NCBI RefSeq assembly: GCF_900637305.1
Contig: NZ_LR134365.1
Location: 2,534,501 to 2,598,500 of the forward strand
DNA: 64,000 bases
Origin: Cardiobacterium hominis
Lineage (GTDB): Bacteria > Pseudomonadota > Gammaproteobacteria > Cardiobacteriales > Cardiobacteriaceae
Reading direction: 5' to 3'
Shown: positions 49,516 to 60,110 of the stretch, piece after piece
Layout: every line of letters begins with the position of its first letter
Numbering within the stretch: the stretch's first letter is position 1
Translations under genes and position numbers: made by a program
The notes under the pieces: generated by a model
Seen by the model: the letters and a program-made list of their open reading frames with translations, nothing else
Told to the model about the DNA's origin: nothing
The model's database searches: none

Positions 49516-50379
49516 TCAAACCAAGTGCAACGCCTTGTCAAAATGTACTTCATAAGGCGTTCTCCACTGCAAACACTTGCGCGGGCGGTTGTTCAATTTC
49601 CACACGCATTTCTCAATGTATTCATCAGAATATTGGTCAATGTCTTGATGCTTCGGGAAAAACTCCCGTAGCAAACCGTTGGTGTTTTCGTTTGTCCCGC
49701 GCTGCCAGGGTTGGTACGGCGGCGGAAAGTAGAATTCTGCACCCAGCGCTTTTGTTACTTCCGCGTGCCGCGCGAACTCTTTGCCCCTGTCCGGCGTGAT
49801 GCTGTGCAATATCTCTCCGCTTAGTGCCTCGATAATCGCCGCACTCACCCCGTCTGCCGTCTTCTTCTCCAGCCGGATGCAACGCAGAAAGCGGCTTTTC
49901 CGGTCGGTCAGGGTGGTCAGCACCGCGCCTCCGGTAATGCCCGCCACGGTATCGGCTTCCCAATCGCCAAGTCGCTCTCGTGCCTGCGCTTCTGCCGGGC
50001 GTTCGGATATTTCGTGGCTGATGGCAAAGCCGCCACGTGTGGTTTTTGTCCCTTTGTACAGGCGCTTTTTGCCACGATGACGCAGGTTGCGTTTGCCGCT
50101 TCTCACCCAATCCGGGTCGTTAAAGAGCCCCATGTAGATGGCGCGATAGATGGTTGCGCTGCTGATGGAATATTGGCTGTTTTCATGGCGCAGTCGGTAC
50201 TGGATCTGCTCCGGCGACCATTGCTGGTCAAGGAATTTCTCCTTAACCAGCGCATAGAGTTCAGGGTCATCGCGCTTGCGCCGGCGCCGGCAAGCCTTGC
50301 GCTTTTGCTCGTAATCCGCTTGCGCCCCAATGGCGTCATACCCGTCTTCGTAAAGGTTTTCTTCTGTGGGTCGTTGCAT
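49516..50379 (-). pseudogene. IS30-family transposase, 5'-truncated
   Basis: The intact frame covers about 287 residues of an IS30-type DDE transposase: the DWEADTV Asp, the TPDRGKEFARH Asp and the NENTNGLLREFFPK Glu are all present. The usual N-terminal helix-turn-helix region of about 60-80 residues is missing; upstream the frame runs into sequence unlike the family. A possible terminal repeat (TTGTCAAACCAAGTGC) lies at 49513-49528, but I find no inverted partner near 50400-50470. It is read toward pilZ and away from azurin. Probably an inactive IS end fragment. Confidence 0.8.
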
Positions 50380-50522
50380 GGAATACCAATGGGACCCGCC
50401 ATAAATCCACGACAAGCGCAAATAACAATAAATCACAATATGACCTTTTCTACATTGCATTTTTCCGCTTGCTTGATACCATGCGCCCCGGAAAATCCCT
50501 TCCACAACCAAAAGGTACTACC

Positions 50523-51011
50523 ATGAAAAAACTGATGATTCCTGCCATTGCTGCCCTGATGAGCGTTGCCGTATTTGCCGAAGACGCTGCCAAACCGGCT
50601 GATACTGCCGCTGCTCCGGCTGATGGCGCCTGCCACGCCGTTGCCAAAGGCGACGATGCGATGAAATTCGACATCAAAGAAATCAAAATCAACAAGGCCA
50701 GCTGCCCGGAATTCACCGTAGAAATTGACCACGTCGGCAAACTGCCGGCCGCTGCGATGGGCCACAACGTCGTCATCACCAAAACCGCTGACGTTGATGC
50801 CGTTGCCAAAGAAGGCGCCGGTGCGGCTGCCACCAACTACGTCAAAGATGGCGACACCCGCGTTATCGCCCACACCAAAGTTGTTGGCGGCGGCGAAAAA
50901 GACAGCGTCACCTTCAAGACAGACGTCCTCGAAGCCGGTGGCGACTACGACTTCTTCTGCTCATTCCCCGGCCACTACGCCGTCATGCGCGGCAAAGTCG
51001 TCGTCGAATAA
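50523..51011 (+). CDS. Azurin (type I blue copper protein)
   Basis: Predicted 162-aa periplasmic electron carrier. After a signal peptide (about 19 residues) and a short Ala/Pro stretch comes the azurin fold. Copper ligands are H81 (in MGHNVV), C146 (FFCSFPGH), H151 and M155; their spacing matches Pseudomonas azurin. The disulphide pair is in GACHAV and KASCPEF. It may donate electrons to the cbb3 oxidase or a peroxidase, though no partner gene is adjacent. A terminator follows. Confidence 0.95.
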   Translation: MKKLMIPAIAALMSVAVFAEDAAKPADTAAAPADGACHAVAKGDDAMKFDIKEIKINKASCPEFTVEIDHVGKLPAAAMGHNVVITKTADVDAVAKEGAGAAATNYVKDGDTRVIAHTKVVGGGEKDSVTFKTDVLEAGGDYDFFCSFPGHYAVMRGKVVVE

Positions 51012-51024
51012 ACGACACCTGCCG

Positions 51025-51052
51025 AAAAGCGCTCCACACGGGGCGCTTTTTT
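51025..51052 (+). terminator. Terminator after azurin
   Basis: AAAAGCGC pairs with GCGCTTTT around a ten-base loop, followed by two more T, 14 bases after the stop. Confidence 0.8.
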
Positions 51053-51125
51053 CATGCCCGCGATTGCCGGAAAGAAAATGCGGCGATACAATCCGCGCCT
51101 TCACCTTCCCACGGAACCCGCTCCC

Positions 51126-52886
51126 ATGCTAGAAGACATCCGCGAAAAAAAGACCAACCGAATCACATACCTGCTCGTCATCATCGCCGGTATCGGCATG
51201 CTGTTTATCGGCGTCCCCTACTTTAACCACGGCGGCGAAACGAACATCGCCACCGTCAACGGACAAGAAGTCCCGCTGCGCGCCTACCAGGAACAATACC
51301 GCGACATCCAGCAACAACAACCCGACCTCAGCGAAACCGACCTCAAACAGCGCGCGGTGCGCAGCCTTGTCGAACGCACCCTGTTCCAACAACAGGCGCT
51401 CAACAGCCGCTACCGCCTGCCGGACAGCGCCCTCTACCGCATCATCAAAGAACAATTCGGCAACGACGAAAACTACCAACAATGGCTGAAATCGCGCGGC
51501 ATCAGCGCCGAAACCTACCAACAAAGCGTACGCAGCGACCAAAGCATCGCCAGCTACTACAGCGCGTTGCAAGCCGCTGGCGGCGAAAACAACCCGCTTT
51601 ACCAACACTACCTGCAAAGCGCCGCCCAAGAACGCGGCTACACCCTCTACACCATCCCGCGTGCGCCAATCGCTGCCGCCATCAACGTCAATGACAGCGC
51701 CCTACAAAAACACTACGAAGCGCACGGTGAGCGCTACGCCACCCCGGAAACCGTAGACATCAACTACACCATCTATGACATCGCCGACCTGCCGGTGAGC
51801 GACGAACAAATCGCCAAAGCGCGCGCGGCCAGCGAACGCCGCGGCGGCCGCTACCTCATCATAGACGACGCCAAAGCCGCCAGCGACGCTGCTGCCGCCA
51901 TCAAAGACGGCCGCAAAACCTTCGCCGACTACTGGCAAGACATCCAAAACAAAACCCTCGCGGGCGAAAGCGGCGAACTCGCCCTGGCCGCCAAAGGCAA
52001 AGGCACCAGCCCCGAACTGGACGAAGCCCTGTTTGCGCTTGCCAAACCAGGCGACGTCTCGCCCCTCATCGACAGCGAATACGGCAAAATCCTCGTCGAA
52101 CTGGGCAACATCGAAACCGGCAACCGCAGCGACGAAGAACTGCGCCGCCTTGCCGCCAGCGAAAACGAAACCGCCTACACCGAACACGCCAACCAGGCCT
52201 TTGACGCCGCACAAAACGGCAAAGGCCTGGCGGCCATCACCGGCATCACCGGCGGCCAAACCCAAAGCCTGAGCGCCATCACCGCCGACAGCGACGCCGC
52301 CCCCTGGCTGCACGAGCCGAAAATACAGGCACAACTCTTTGGCGCCCAGGCCCTGCCCGACAACAAAGTCGGCGAACCCGTAGAAATCGGGCCGCAGCGC
52401 ACCCTGTTCTTCACCGTCAGCAAACGCGAAAAACCGCAGCCGCGCCCGTTTGCCGACGTACGCGCCCAAGTCGAGACCGACTATCGCAACGAACAAGCCA
52501 ACACCACCCTGCACGAACGCGGCGACGCGCTCAAACAGGCGCTGGCAGAAAGCCCGGAAAAAGCCGCGGCGCTCGCCAGCGAATACCAGGCGAAAAGCGA
52601 AACCGTCGCCCCAGCCAACCGCTACACCACCCAAAATCCGCTGGTGCTTGAGCTCTTTAACCAAAGCGCGCGCATCAGCAGCCTGGACACCCCGGATGGC
52701 GACCTGCTCGTCGCACGACTGGACAGCGTGCGCGACGGCGACCCGGCACAACTGCCCGAACCCGTGCGCCAAACCCTGACCCAAGCCTGGCAAATGCAGG
52801 CCATCAGCGGCGTCTACAAAAGCATGGGCGACTGGCTCTACCGCCAAGCCAAAATCAGCGTGAACGAAGAAGCCCTACAACGCTAA
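51126..52886 (+). CDS. ppiD: Periplasmic chaperone/PPIase PpiD
   Basis: Predicted 586-aa inner-membrane-anchored folding factor at the Sec exit. One membrane helix (ITYLLVIIAGIGMLFIGVPYF, residues 13-33) is followed by a SurA-like N-terminal domain (EVPLRAYQEQYRDIQQ) and a parvulin-like region (GESGELALAAKGKG, LDEALFALAKPGDVSPLI) near 270-340. The parvulin core is degenerate, as in other PpiD. ATG 51126 gives the typical short cytoplasmic head MLEDIREKKTNR. Confidence 0.9.
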   Translation: MLEDIREKKTNRITYLLVIIAGIGMLFIGVPYFNHGGETNIATVNGQEVPLRAYQEQYRDIQQQQPDLSETDLKQRAVRSLVERTLFQQQALNSRYRLPDSALYRIIKEQFGNDENYQQWLKSRGISAETYQQSVRSDQSIASYYSALQAAGGENNPLYQHYLQSAAQERGYTLYTIPRAPIAAAINVNDSALQKHYEAHGERYATPETVDINYTIYDIADLPVSDEQIAKARAASERRGGRYLIIDDAKAASDAAAAIKDGRKTFADYWQDIQNKTLAGESGELALAAKGKGTSPELDEALFALAKPGDVSPLIDSEYGKILVELGNIETGNRSDEELRRLAASENETAYTEHANQAFDAAQNGKGLAAITGITGGQTQSLSAITADSDAAPWLHEPKIQAQLFGAQALPDNKVGEPVEIGPQRTLFFTVSKREKPQPRPFADVRAQVETDYRNEQANTTLHERGDALKQALAESPEKAAALASEYQAKSETVAPANRYTTQNPLVLELFNQSARISSLDTPDGDLLVARLDSVRDGDPAQLPEPVRQTLTQAWQMQAISGVYKSMGDWLYRQAKISVNEEALQR

Positions 52887-52890
52887 CCGC

Positions 52891-52918
52891 CAAAGCCCCT
52901 CGCCCGCGAGGGGCTTTG
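52891..52918 (+). terminator. Hairpin terminator after ppiD
   Basis: Perfect 13-base stem CAAAGCCCCTCGC / GCGAGGGGCTTTG with a two-base loop five bases after the stop. The T-run is short. Confidence 0.75.
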
Positions 52919-52971
52919 CCATAGAGAACCCCGGCGGCGCGCCCTGGAAAAAACAATCGCCGCCTGCCCCG

Positions 52972-53006
52972 TTTACATACACCACGAGCGCTCAAGCGTA
53001 TGTAAA
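52972..53006 (+). repeat. 35-bp dispersed palindrome, copy 3 (upstream of the antiporter)
   Basis: TTTACATACAC and GCGTATGTAAA arms (one mismatch) around a centre with GAGCGCTC. It ends 35 bases before the antiporter ATG. Two substitutions distinguish it from copies 1 and 2, both outside the GAGCGCTC core, and it cannot code in frame. Confidence 0.8.
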
Positions 53007-53041
53007 AACCAACCCGTCATAACCCCAAAGGAGAACCCACC

Positions 53042-54412
53042 ATGAACCCCGTCGTCCTTGCCGTCAGCCTGATGCTCATCCTCTCGCTGGCGCGCGTCCA
53101 CGTCGTCTTCAGCCTGATTATCAGCGCCTTCATCGGCGGCATGGTTGCCGACATCCCGGCAGACACCATCCTCGCCGCCTTCCCGGATGCGGGCGTCACC
53201 GCACCTGACAGCCTGCTCAAACTCAAATACCTGGTCAAAATCTTTGAAGAAGGCATCGCTGCCGGCACCACCACCGCGCTTTCTTATGCGGTGCTGGGCG
53301 CGTTTGCCGTCGCCATCTCCTACTCCGGCCTGTCGCAGGCAATGGCGAACCTCATCATCGGCCGCGCCCGCCACGGCAAAGGCGCCAGCCTCAAATGGCT
53401 GCTCATCATCGCGCTGCTCGCCATGAGCATCATGAGCCAGAACCTCGTGCCGATACACATCGCCTTCATCCCGCTGGTCGTGCCACCGCTTCTGCTCGTG
53501 ATGAACCGCCTCAACCTGGACCGCCGCCTGCTCGCCTGCGTCATTACCTTCGGCCTCGTCTGCACCTACATGTTCATCCCCTACGGCTTCGGCGACATCT
53601 TTCTTAACAAAATCCTACTCGGCAACATCAACAAATTCGGCATGGACGTCTCCGGCGTGAACATCTACCAGGCAATGGCCATTCCGGCGCTCGGCATGGT
53701 CGCAGGCCTTGCCATCGCCATCTTCTACAGCTACCGCCAGCCGCGCCACTACGAAGACCGCCCGGTCGAAGGCGCCGCCGAACAAGTACCGGTCAAACCA
53801 CTGAACATCATCATCGCGCTCATCGCCGTCACCGCCGCCTTCCTGGCACAAAAATATACCGGCTCGCTCATCCTCGCCGGACTCATCGGCTTTGCCATCT
53901 TCATGGTGGCGCGCGTCATCCGCTGGCACCAAGCCGACACCGTCTTTAACAGCGGCATCCGCATGATGAGCATGATCGCCTTCATCATGATTGCCGCCAA
54001 CGGCTTCGCCGCGGTAATGAACGCCAGTGGCGGCATCGAGCCGCTGGTAGCCGACAGCGTCGCCTTCTTCGGCAACAGCCGCGCCCTGGTAGCGCTCGCC
54101 ATGCTGGTAGTCGGACTTTTGGTGACGATGGGCATCGGCAGCTCCTTCTCAACCCTGCCGATTATCGCCGCCATCTACGTGCCGCTGTGCGCGCAAATGG
54201 GCTTCTCGCCGCTCGCCACCGTCGCCATCATCGGCACCGCAGGCGCGCTCGGCGACGCCGGCTCACCCGCCTCAGACTCTACCCTCGGCCCGACGATGGG
54301 CTTTAACGCTGACGGCCAGCACAACCACATCAAGGACACAGTCATCCCGACCTTCCTCCACTACAACGTGCCGCTGCTCATCGCTGGCTGGATTGCGGCG
54401 CTGGTGCTGTAA
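53042..54412 (+). CDS. Na+/H+ antiporter family protein (YuiF type)
   Basis: Predicted 456-aa inner-membrane protein with about twelve helices. The N-terminus LARVHVVFSLIISAFIGG, the central NLVPIHIAFIPLVVPPLL and the C-terminal GDAGSPASDSTLGPTMG match the COG2056 branch of the NhaC/ion-transporter superfamily. Expected to exchange Na+ for protons; some relatives may carry small organic ions. AAGGAG before ATG 53042 fixes the start. A 35-bp palindrome lies just upstream and a terminator follows. Confidence 0.88.
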   Translation: MNPVVLAVSLMLILSLARVHVVFSLIISAFIGGMVADIPADTILAAFPDAGVTAPDSLLKLKYLVKIFEEGIAAGTTTALSYAVLGAFAVAISYSGLSQAMANLIIGRARHGKGASLKWLLIIALLAMSIMSQNLVPIHIAFIPLVVPPLLLVMNRLNLDRRLLACVITFGLVCTYMFIPYGFGDIFLNKILLGNINKFGMDVSGVNIYQAMAIPALGMVAGLAIAIFYSYRQPRHYEDRPVEGAAEQVPVKPLNIIIALIAVTAAFLAQKYTGSLILAGLIGFAIFMVARVIRWHQADTVFNSGIRMMSMIAFIMIAANGFAAVMNASGGIEPLVADSVAFFGNSRALVALAMLVVGLLVTMGIGSSFSTLPIIAAIYVPLCAQMGFSPLATVAIIGTAGALGDAGSPASDSTLGPTMGFNADGQHNHIKDTVIPTFLHYNVPLLIAGWIAALVL

Positions 54413-54432
54413 CCTTTGCCGTGATGAAAACG

Positions 54433-54460
54433 AAAACGCCGCATCCAGCGGCGTTTTTTT
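54433..54460 (+). terminator. Terminator after the antiporter gene
   Basis: Stem AACGCCGC / GCGGCGTT with a five-base loop and seven T. Confidence 0.9.
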
Positions 54461-54531
54461 GTGGGCGAATCGTTGGGGGAGAATAGCTATTCTCTGCGTA
54501 TGAGAAAAATTTAGGGACTATTTTGGAGAAT

Positions 54532-54687
54532 ATGGCCTCTATATTGGATGAGGTCAACGATATGGAGTTGCCAAACCGTCGCATCTATCGTCCAAAACAC
54601 TTCGCAGAATTCGCTAAGCGCGGAAAAACCAGCATGAGATGTTTTTTGGGTTTCAAACTGCACCAGACCATTAACTGCAAGGGATAA
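54532..54687 (+). pseudogene. IS982-family transposase fragment
   Basis: A 51-codon frame encodes NRRIYRPKHFAEFAKRGK then RCFLGFKLHQTIN, which matches the middle of IS982-type transposases (consensus GKs..GwF.GfKLH.iin). No other part of the transposase is present on either side and the GWF of the motif is altered to RCF. It ends 13 bases from the integrase fragment on the opposite strand, so it probably marks an old insertion that decayed. Confidence 0.65.
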
Positions 54688-54700
54688 CTACTCGATTTGC

Positions 54701-54893
54701 GAAACAACTCACGGAACGTGATGGATGATTTATGCTCGACCTTTTGCCCGGCCTTGAGCGACAACAGCCGCTCTGCCGCCCACCGCTCGCATTCACGCGC
54801 GGTGTCGCGGGTGGCAGAATATCGCTGCCCTTCAAACATGATTTCGATGCGCCAGGCATCTCCGCGCTTCCGTGGTTTGGGCAGTTTAATGGC
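54701..54893 (-). pseudogene. Phage/island tyrosine integrase, N-terminal fragment
   Basis: The minus-strand frame reads AIKLPKPRKRGDAWRIEI, a GQRYSATRDTARECERWAA stretch and SITFRELF, the arm-binding N-terminus of prophage integrases. The usual ATG before AIKLP is GTT here, and the frame loses all similarity after TFRELF at 54701, where the IS982 fragment begins. It lies directly downstream of tRNA-Val, the normal place for an integrase next to its attachment site. No core-binding or catalytic domain remains. Confidence 0.7.
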
Positions 54894-54992
54894 AACTCTC
54901 TGGCGTAAATTTACGGCGTATTTTTCCGCAAAAACGGGAAAACTGCCGCTTTTCGAGCTGGGCAGGAGGGTTGCGCTTGTGCGCAGAAAAAT

Positions 54993-55020
54993 AAAAAGCC
55001 CTGTAGGAACAGGGCTTAAA
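54993..55020 (-). terminator. Terminator after tRNA-Val
   Basis: On the minus strand AAGCCCTGT pairs with ACAGGGCTT around TCCT and is followed by five T, 12 bases beyond the tRNA 3' end. Confidence 0.8.
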
Positions 55021-55031
55021 TATATAAAATC

Positions 55032-55108
55032 TGGTAGGCACGATTGGACTCGAACCAACGACCCCCACCATGTCAAGGTGGTGCTCTAACCAACTGAGCT
55101 ACGCGCCT
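55032..55108 (-). tRNA. tRNA-Val (GAC anticodon)
   Basis: 77 bases including an encoded CCA. The D-arm TAGCTCAGTTGGTTAGAGC, the anticodon loop with GAC flanked by the five-base stem CACCT / AGGTG type, and the T-arm GGTTCGAGTCC are all standard and nearly identical to E. coli valine tRNA with anticodon GAC. The seven-base acceptor stem AGGCGCG / CGTGCCT pairs with one G-U. Confidence 0.97.
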
Positions 55109-55295
55109 GAAGTGGGGGCGCATTATAGGTAATTTTTTGCCGATTGCAAGCGATTTGTTGCGGGCATCAAAATGCTGGCGAGGCGCGACAAAACGCGTGT
55201 CCGGCTATTGAATTATTGCGGTGCTACCAGTATAATTCGCCGCCTTTGAAAACGAGCAGGTATCCTGTTCGTGCATGAATTTTTTGGAGAACAAC

Positions 55296-55616
55296 ATGTT
55301 TGCAGTTATTGAAACTGGCGGTAAACAGTATAAAGTCAAGCCTGGCCAGCGCCTCAAAGTGGAGACTTTACCGGGTGAAGCGGGCGACAGCATCGCTTTT
55401 GACAAAGTCCTGCTGATCGCAGAAAACGAAACTGACGTTGCTGTTGGCGCGCCTTATCTGGAAGGAAAAACTGTCAGCGCAACTATCGCTGAACACGGTC
55501 GCCACAAGAAAATCAAGATTATCAAGTTCCGTCGTCGTAAGCACCATATGAAACGTATGGGTCACCGTCAAAACTATACTGAAGTAGTCATTGACGCGAT
55601 TGATGGCAAGAAATAA
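55296..55616 (+). CDS. rplU: 50S ribosomal protein L21
   Basis: Predicted 106-aa ribosomal protein beginning [18 protein letters not shown], with [16 protein letters not shown] near the end, both diagnostic of L21. GGAGAA lies before ATG 55296. It is followed after 14 bases by rpmA. Confidence 0.98.
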   Translation: MFAVIETGGKQYKVKPGQRLKVETLPGEAGDSIAFDKVLLIAENETDVAVGAPYLEGKTVSATIAEHGRHKKIKIIKFRRRKHHMKRMGHRQNYTEVVIDAIDGKK

Positions 55617-55630
55617 GGAGTCAGAAAACC

Positions 55631-57066
<1,436 letters not shown>

Positions 57067-57267
57067 ATACCCGCAGCGATGCCATTGCCAACCATCCGCT
57101 TCCGCTATCGTCCAGCAAAAGCGAGAAAGCGCTATTTGCCGGAAAAATTTTATGCTATCAGCGCCAACGGTTTCGCCAGTATGCGGCAATACCGTGATTT
57201 TGTTGCCGAACTGCGAAAGCGCGCAGACGCCGCACGTTTTTAATAATCCATACAAGGAGAATAGCCC

Positions 57268-57528
57268 ATGAACCAACCCGTTCTTTTCTTCAGCGAACTT
57301 TGCCCGGATACCGCACCGTTTGTCGCCGCGCTGAATGCGCGCGGCATTGGGTATGAGGCGGTGAACATTACCGCCAGCATAAAGAATCTGAAGCGCTTTC
57401 TTGCGCTGCGCGACAGTCATACGGCGTTTGACGCGCGCAAGGCGCAGGGCGCCATTGGCATTCCGGTTTTGCAATTGGCCGATGATTCGCTGGTTTTTCG
57501 TATCGAGGATTTACCGCCGATGGTTTGA
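57268..57528 (+). CDS. Glutaredoxin-related small redox protein
   Basis: Predicted 86-aa thioredoxin-fold protein. MNQPVLFFSELCPDTAPFV has a single redox cysteine in C-P-D-T, and VNITASIKNLKRFLALRDS plus GIPVL (cis-proline) follow, as in the COG4545 glutaredoxin-related family. AAGGAGA lies before the ATG. The gap 57067-57267 upstream shows no gene. Function is expected to be thiol exchange but is untested in this family. Confidence 0.82.
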   Translation: MNQPVLFFSELCPDTAPFVAALNARGIGYEAVNITASIKNLKRFLALRDSHTAFDARKAQGAIGIPVLQLADDSLVFRIEDLPPMV

Positions 57529-57624
57529 ATACGGAGCAATAGCGGCCGTATTTGTATTTTGTACTAAGGGGATTTCTTTTGCAGATTTCTGTATGAAGCA
57601 TAAGTGAAGCTGCGATATGTTCAG

Positions 57625-57650
57625 AAAGGCACACGATTTCGTGTGCCTTT
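57625..57650 (+). terminator. Hairpin terminator downstream of the glutaredoxin-like gene
   Basis: Perfect 11-base stem AAAGGCACACG / CGTGTGCCTTT with a four-base loop, followed by CGTTTTG. It lies 96 bases after the stop. Confidence 0.75.
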
Positions 57651-57912
57651 CGTTTTGAGTGGAATGCTGTATTTGTAATGATGTGTGAGAGGAGATGTTC
57701 CTGCGCGTCAGTTTTTCTACAACGGAAATGTTTTCTGCTCATCAACGGTGATTTTGTCTTCCGTGTGTTTGGTGTGAATTGGGTTCTCATACGGCGCCCA
57801 TTCCATTTTATGGGAAACTCGCGCCGTATAACCGCGCACTGTCTGCAACGGTGCGCCCTGTCCGAAGCTCTGGGTGTATGGCGATACAAACCAGGCACGC
57901 GATACAGGCAGT

Positions 57913-57937
57913 AAAAACCCCGCGGGTGCGGGGTTTT
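57913..57937. terminator. Bidirectional terminator beside the TonB receptor gene
   Basis: AAAACCCCGC pairs with GCGGGGTTTT around GGGT. On the minus strand it ends the siderophore-uptake operon at 57957. Confidence 0.88.
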
Positions 57938-57956
57938 CTTTGGGCGGGCAGCGGCT

Positions 57957-60097
57957 TCAGAATTCGTATTTGAAGCTGGCGCTGATGTAACGCGGGTCGC
58001 CGTAGCCGTATTGGTTGAAGCTCAGCTGGTTGCGGTATTTTTTGTCGAAGAGGTTGTCGATGTTGATTTGCGCCGAGAGGTGTTCGTTGATTTGGTAGCG
58101 GCTCATCAGGTTGACCACGGCGTAGCTGTTCTGGCCGTAGTCCATGTTGGCGCCCGTCGCCGGGTTTTTGGTCTCGGTCCAGGTGCGGCTTTGCCAGGCA
58201 ACGCCGCCGCCGACGGTGAGGCGCTGACGCTGGGGACGTCGTAGGCGGCAAAGAGTTTGAGTTGTCGGCGCGGGTGGGTGGTGTTCAGTTTTTTGCCTTT
58301 GGCGTCTTTGCCGCGCCATTGGGTGTAGCCCGCGCCGAGGCGCAGGTTTTCGCCGATGTTGCCGCTTGTTTCCAGCTCGAAGCCGCTGATTTTCGCGCCT
58401 TTGGCGGCGTAGTAGGCGGTCGCGGGCGGGTTGGTGCCGGCGATGGTTTCGTTGCTGCTTTGCGCGAGGTTGTCCTGGCGGGTACGGTAGGCGCTGGCCT
58501 GGGTGTTCAGGCGGCCATCGAGCCAGTTGGCTTTCCACCCCAGTTCGTAGGTGCTGCCGCGGATGGGGTCAAGCAGGTTGTTGTTGCGGTCGCGCTCGGT
58601 TTGTGGCTTGTAGATGTCGGCGTAGCTGGCGTACACGGTTTGGTTCGGCGTGATGTCGTAGGTGATGCCCGCATACGGTGTCCAGATAGCGCTGTTTTTT
58701 TGGGTGAACGGCTTGGTGTAGCTTTCGCCCGTGCTTTTCCAGTTGGAGACGCGGGTGCCGATGATGGTGCTGAGTTGGTCGGTGATGCGCAGGCGGGTGG
58801 CGGCGTAGAGTGCGGTTTCGGTGTCGGTCTGGTCGTGGCTCAGGCTGCGCGCGCCCCAGTTTGGCCGCGGGTAGTTGCCGTTCCAGGTGTTGAAGTCGCT
58901 GGCCGGAGCGATGTCGCCTTTGTCCCAGCTGTAGGAGCTACGGTGGTGGCGGTTGTACTGGATGCCGGCGATGAGGTCGTGTTCTTGTCCCCAGGCCTGG
59001 ATTTTGCCGTCGGTTTGCAGCTGGATGGTGTTTTGTTTGGCGTCGGTGTGGAATTTTCCCGGCCACGGGATCCAGTCAAGGCCGTTGCGGTTGACGCTGC
59101 CGCCGCTGAAGTAGAAGAGTTCGGAGTCGCCTTTGGCGTCGCGGTGGTCGGCTTTGAGGCTCACGTTCCAGTTGTCATTCAGCGCTTGTTTGCCTTCGAT
59201 AAAGAGGTTGGTGGTGCGGCTGTCCCAGTATGACCAGTTGGTGCTGTCGCTTTTGCCGCGTTTCCAGTTGGTGAAGCTGCCGTCGGTGTAGGTGACGGGC
59301 AGGCCGCCCCACATGGCGCCGTCTTTGTCGTTGCGCTGGTGGCTGATGCCGAGGCTGGCGCTGGTGGTCGGGGTGATGTCGGCGTCCAGCACGCCGTAGA
59401 GGGTGGTGCTTTTGTCTTTTTCGCGGTCGATGAAGGTTTTGCCGCCCTGGTAGTTAGCGATGAGGCGGCCGCGCAGGTTGCCGCTGGCGGTGAGCGGCTG
59501 GCTGTGGTCGGCGCTGAGTTTGAGGTCGCCGTAGCGGCCAACGCCTGCTTCCAGCGCGGTTTTGCGCTCGTGGCTGTCGGCGTGTTTGCGCACGAGGTTG
59601 ACGCTGGCTGACGGGTTGCCCGCGCCGGTCATGAGGCCGGTCGCGCCGCGTACGATTTCCACGCGGTCGTAGAGGCTGGTGTCGATGACGCTTTCGCCTG
59701 CGACCCAGGCGCCAGCCCAGTTCACGTTCATGCCGTCGATTTGGTATTTGTCGATGGCAAAGCCGCGCGCGCTGAAGGCGTTGCGGCCGCGGTCAACTTT
59801 GCTGATGGCGATGCCGGGGGTGCTGTTGAGTGCGCCGGCGAGGTCGCGGATGTTTTGGTCGCGCAGTTGTTGTTGGGTGATGACGCTGACGGTTTGCGGG
59901 GTTTCTTGGGCGGAGAGTGCCATGCCGGTGGCGCTCGCCATCGTCGGCACGGTGTAGTCGCGCGTTTCTTCGCTGCTGATGCGGCTTTTGTCGGCGCTGA
60001 TGGTGACTGGTGCGAGGGTGGTGCTGTCGGCGGCAAGGGCGCTGGCAGCGGTGGCCGCGCCGCAGAGGGCGAGGCGGATGGCGGTTTGCAGGTTCAT
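57957..60097 (-). pseudogene. TonB-dependent siderophore receptor (FhuE/FpvA-like), frameshifted
   Basis: Outer-membrane ferric-siderophore receptor of about 713 aa if restored. A signal peptide (about 22 residues) leads to a plug domain with ETPQTVSVITQQQLRDQN and RGFAIDKYQIDG, then a 22-strand barrel. The main frame runs 60097 to about 58235 and breaks after FAAYDVP. The C-terminal part (TVGGGVAWQSRTW to the final YISASFKYEF, ending in Phe as barrels do) continues in another frame from about 58235 to 57957. One missing base near the CCCC run at 58231-58236 explains it. Last gene of the fhuC-D-B-receptor operon, 13 bases after fhuB. Confidence 0.85.
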
Positions 60098-60110
60098 CGG
60101 GTCCCTTGTT

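Larger units (their letters stand above)
57529..57956. other. Non-coding gap with hairpins
   Basis: No convincing gene in this 428-base AT-richer stretch. It holds two terminators (57625-57650 and 57913-57937) and a nested hairpin at 57789-57829, where ATACGGCGC / GCGCCGTAT encloses CCCAT / ATGGG. I looked for a riboswitch core and did not find one. Confidence 0.6.

Noticed and set aside
50380..50511. Extended N-terminus of the IS30 transposase
   Set aside because: The 44 codons upstream of 50379 are open but unlike any IS30 N-terminus and overlap the azurin promoter region. I treat the element as truncated.
57529..57956. Cobalamin or other riboswitch near the TonB receptor
   Set aside because: The gap lies downstream of the receptor gene, and I could not find a conserved riboswitch core on either strand.
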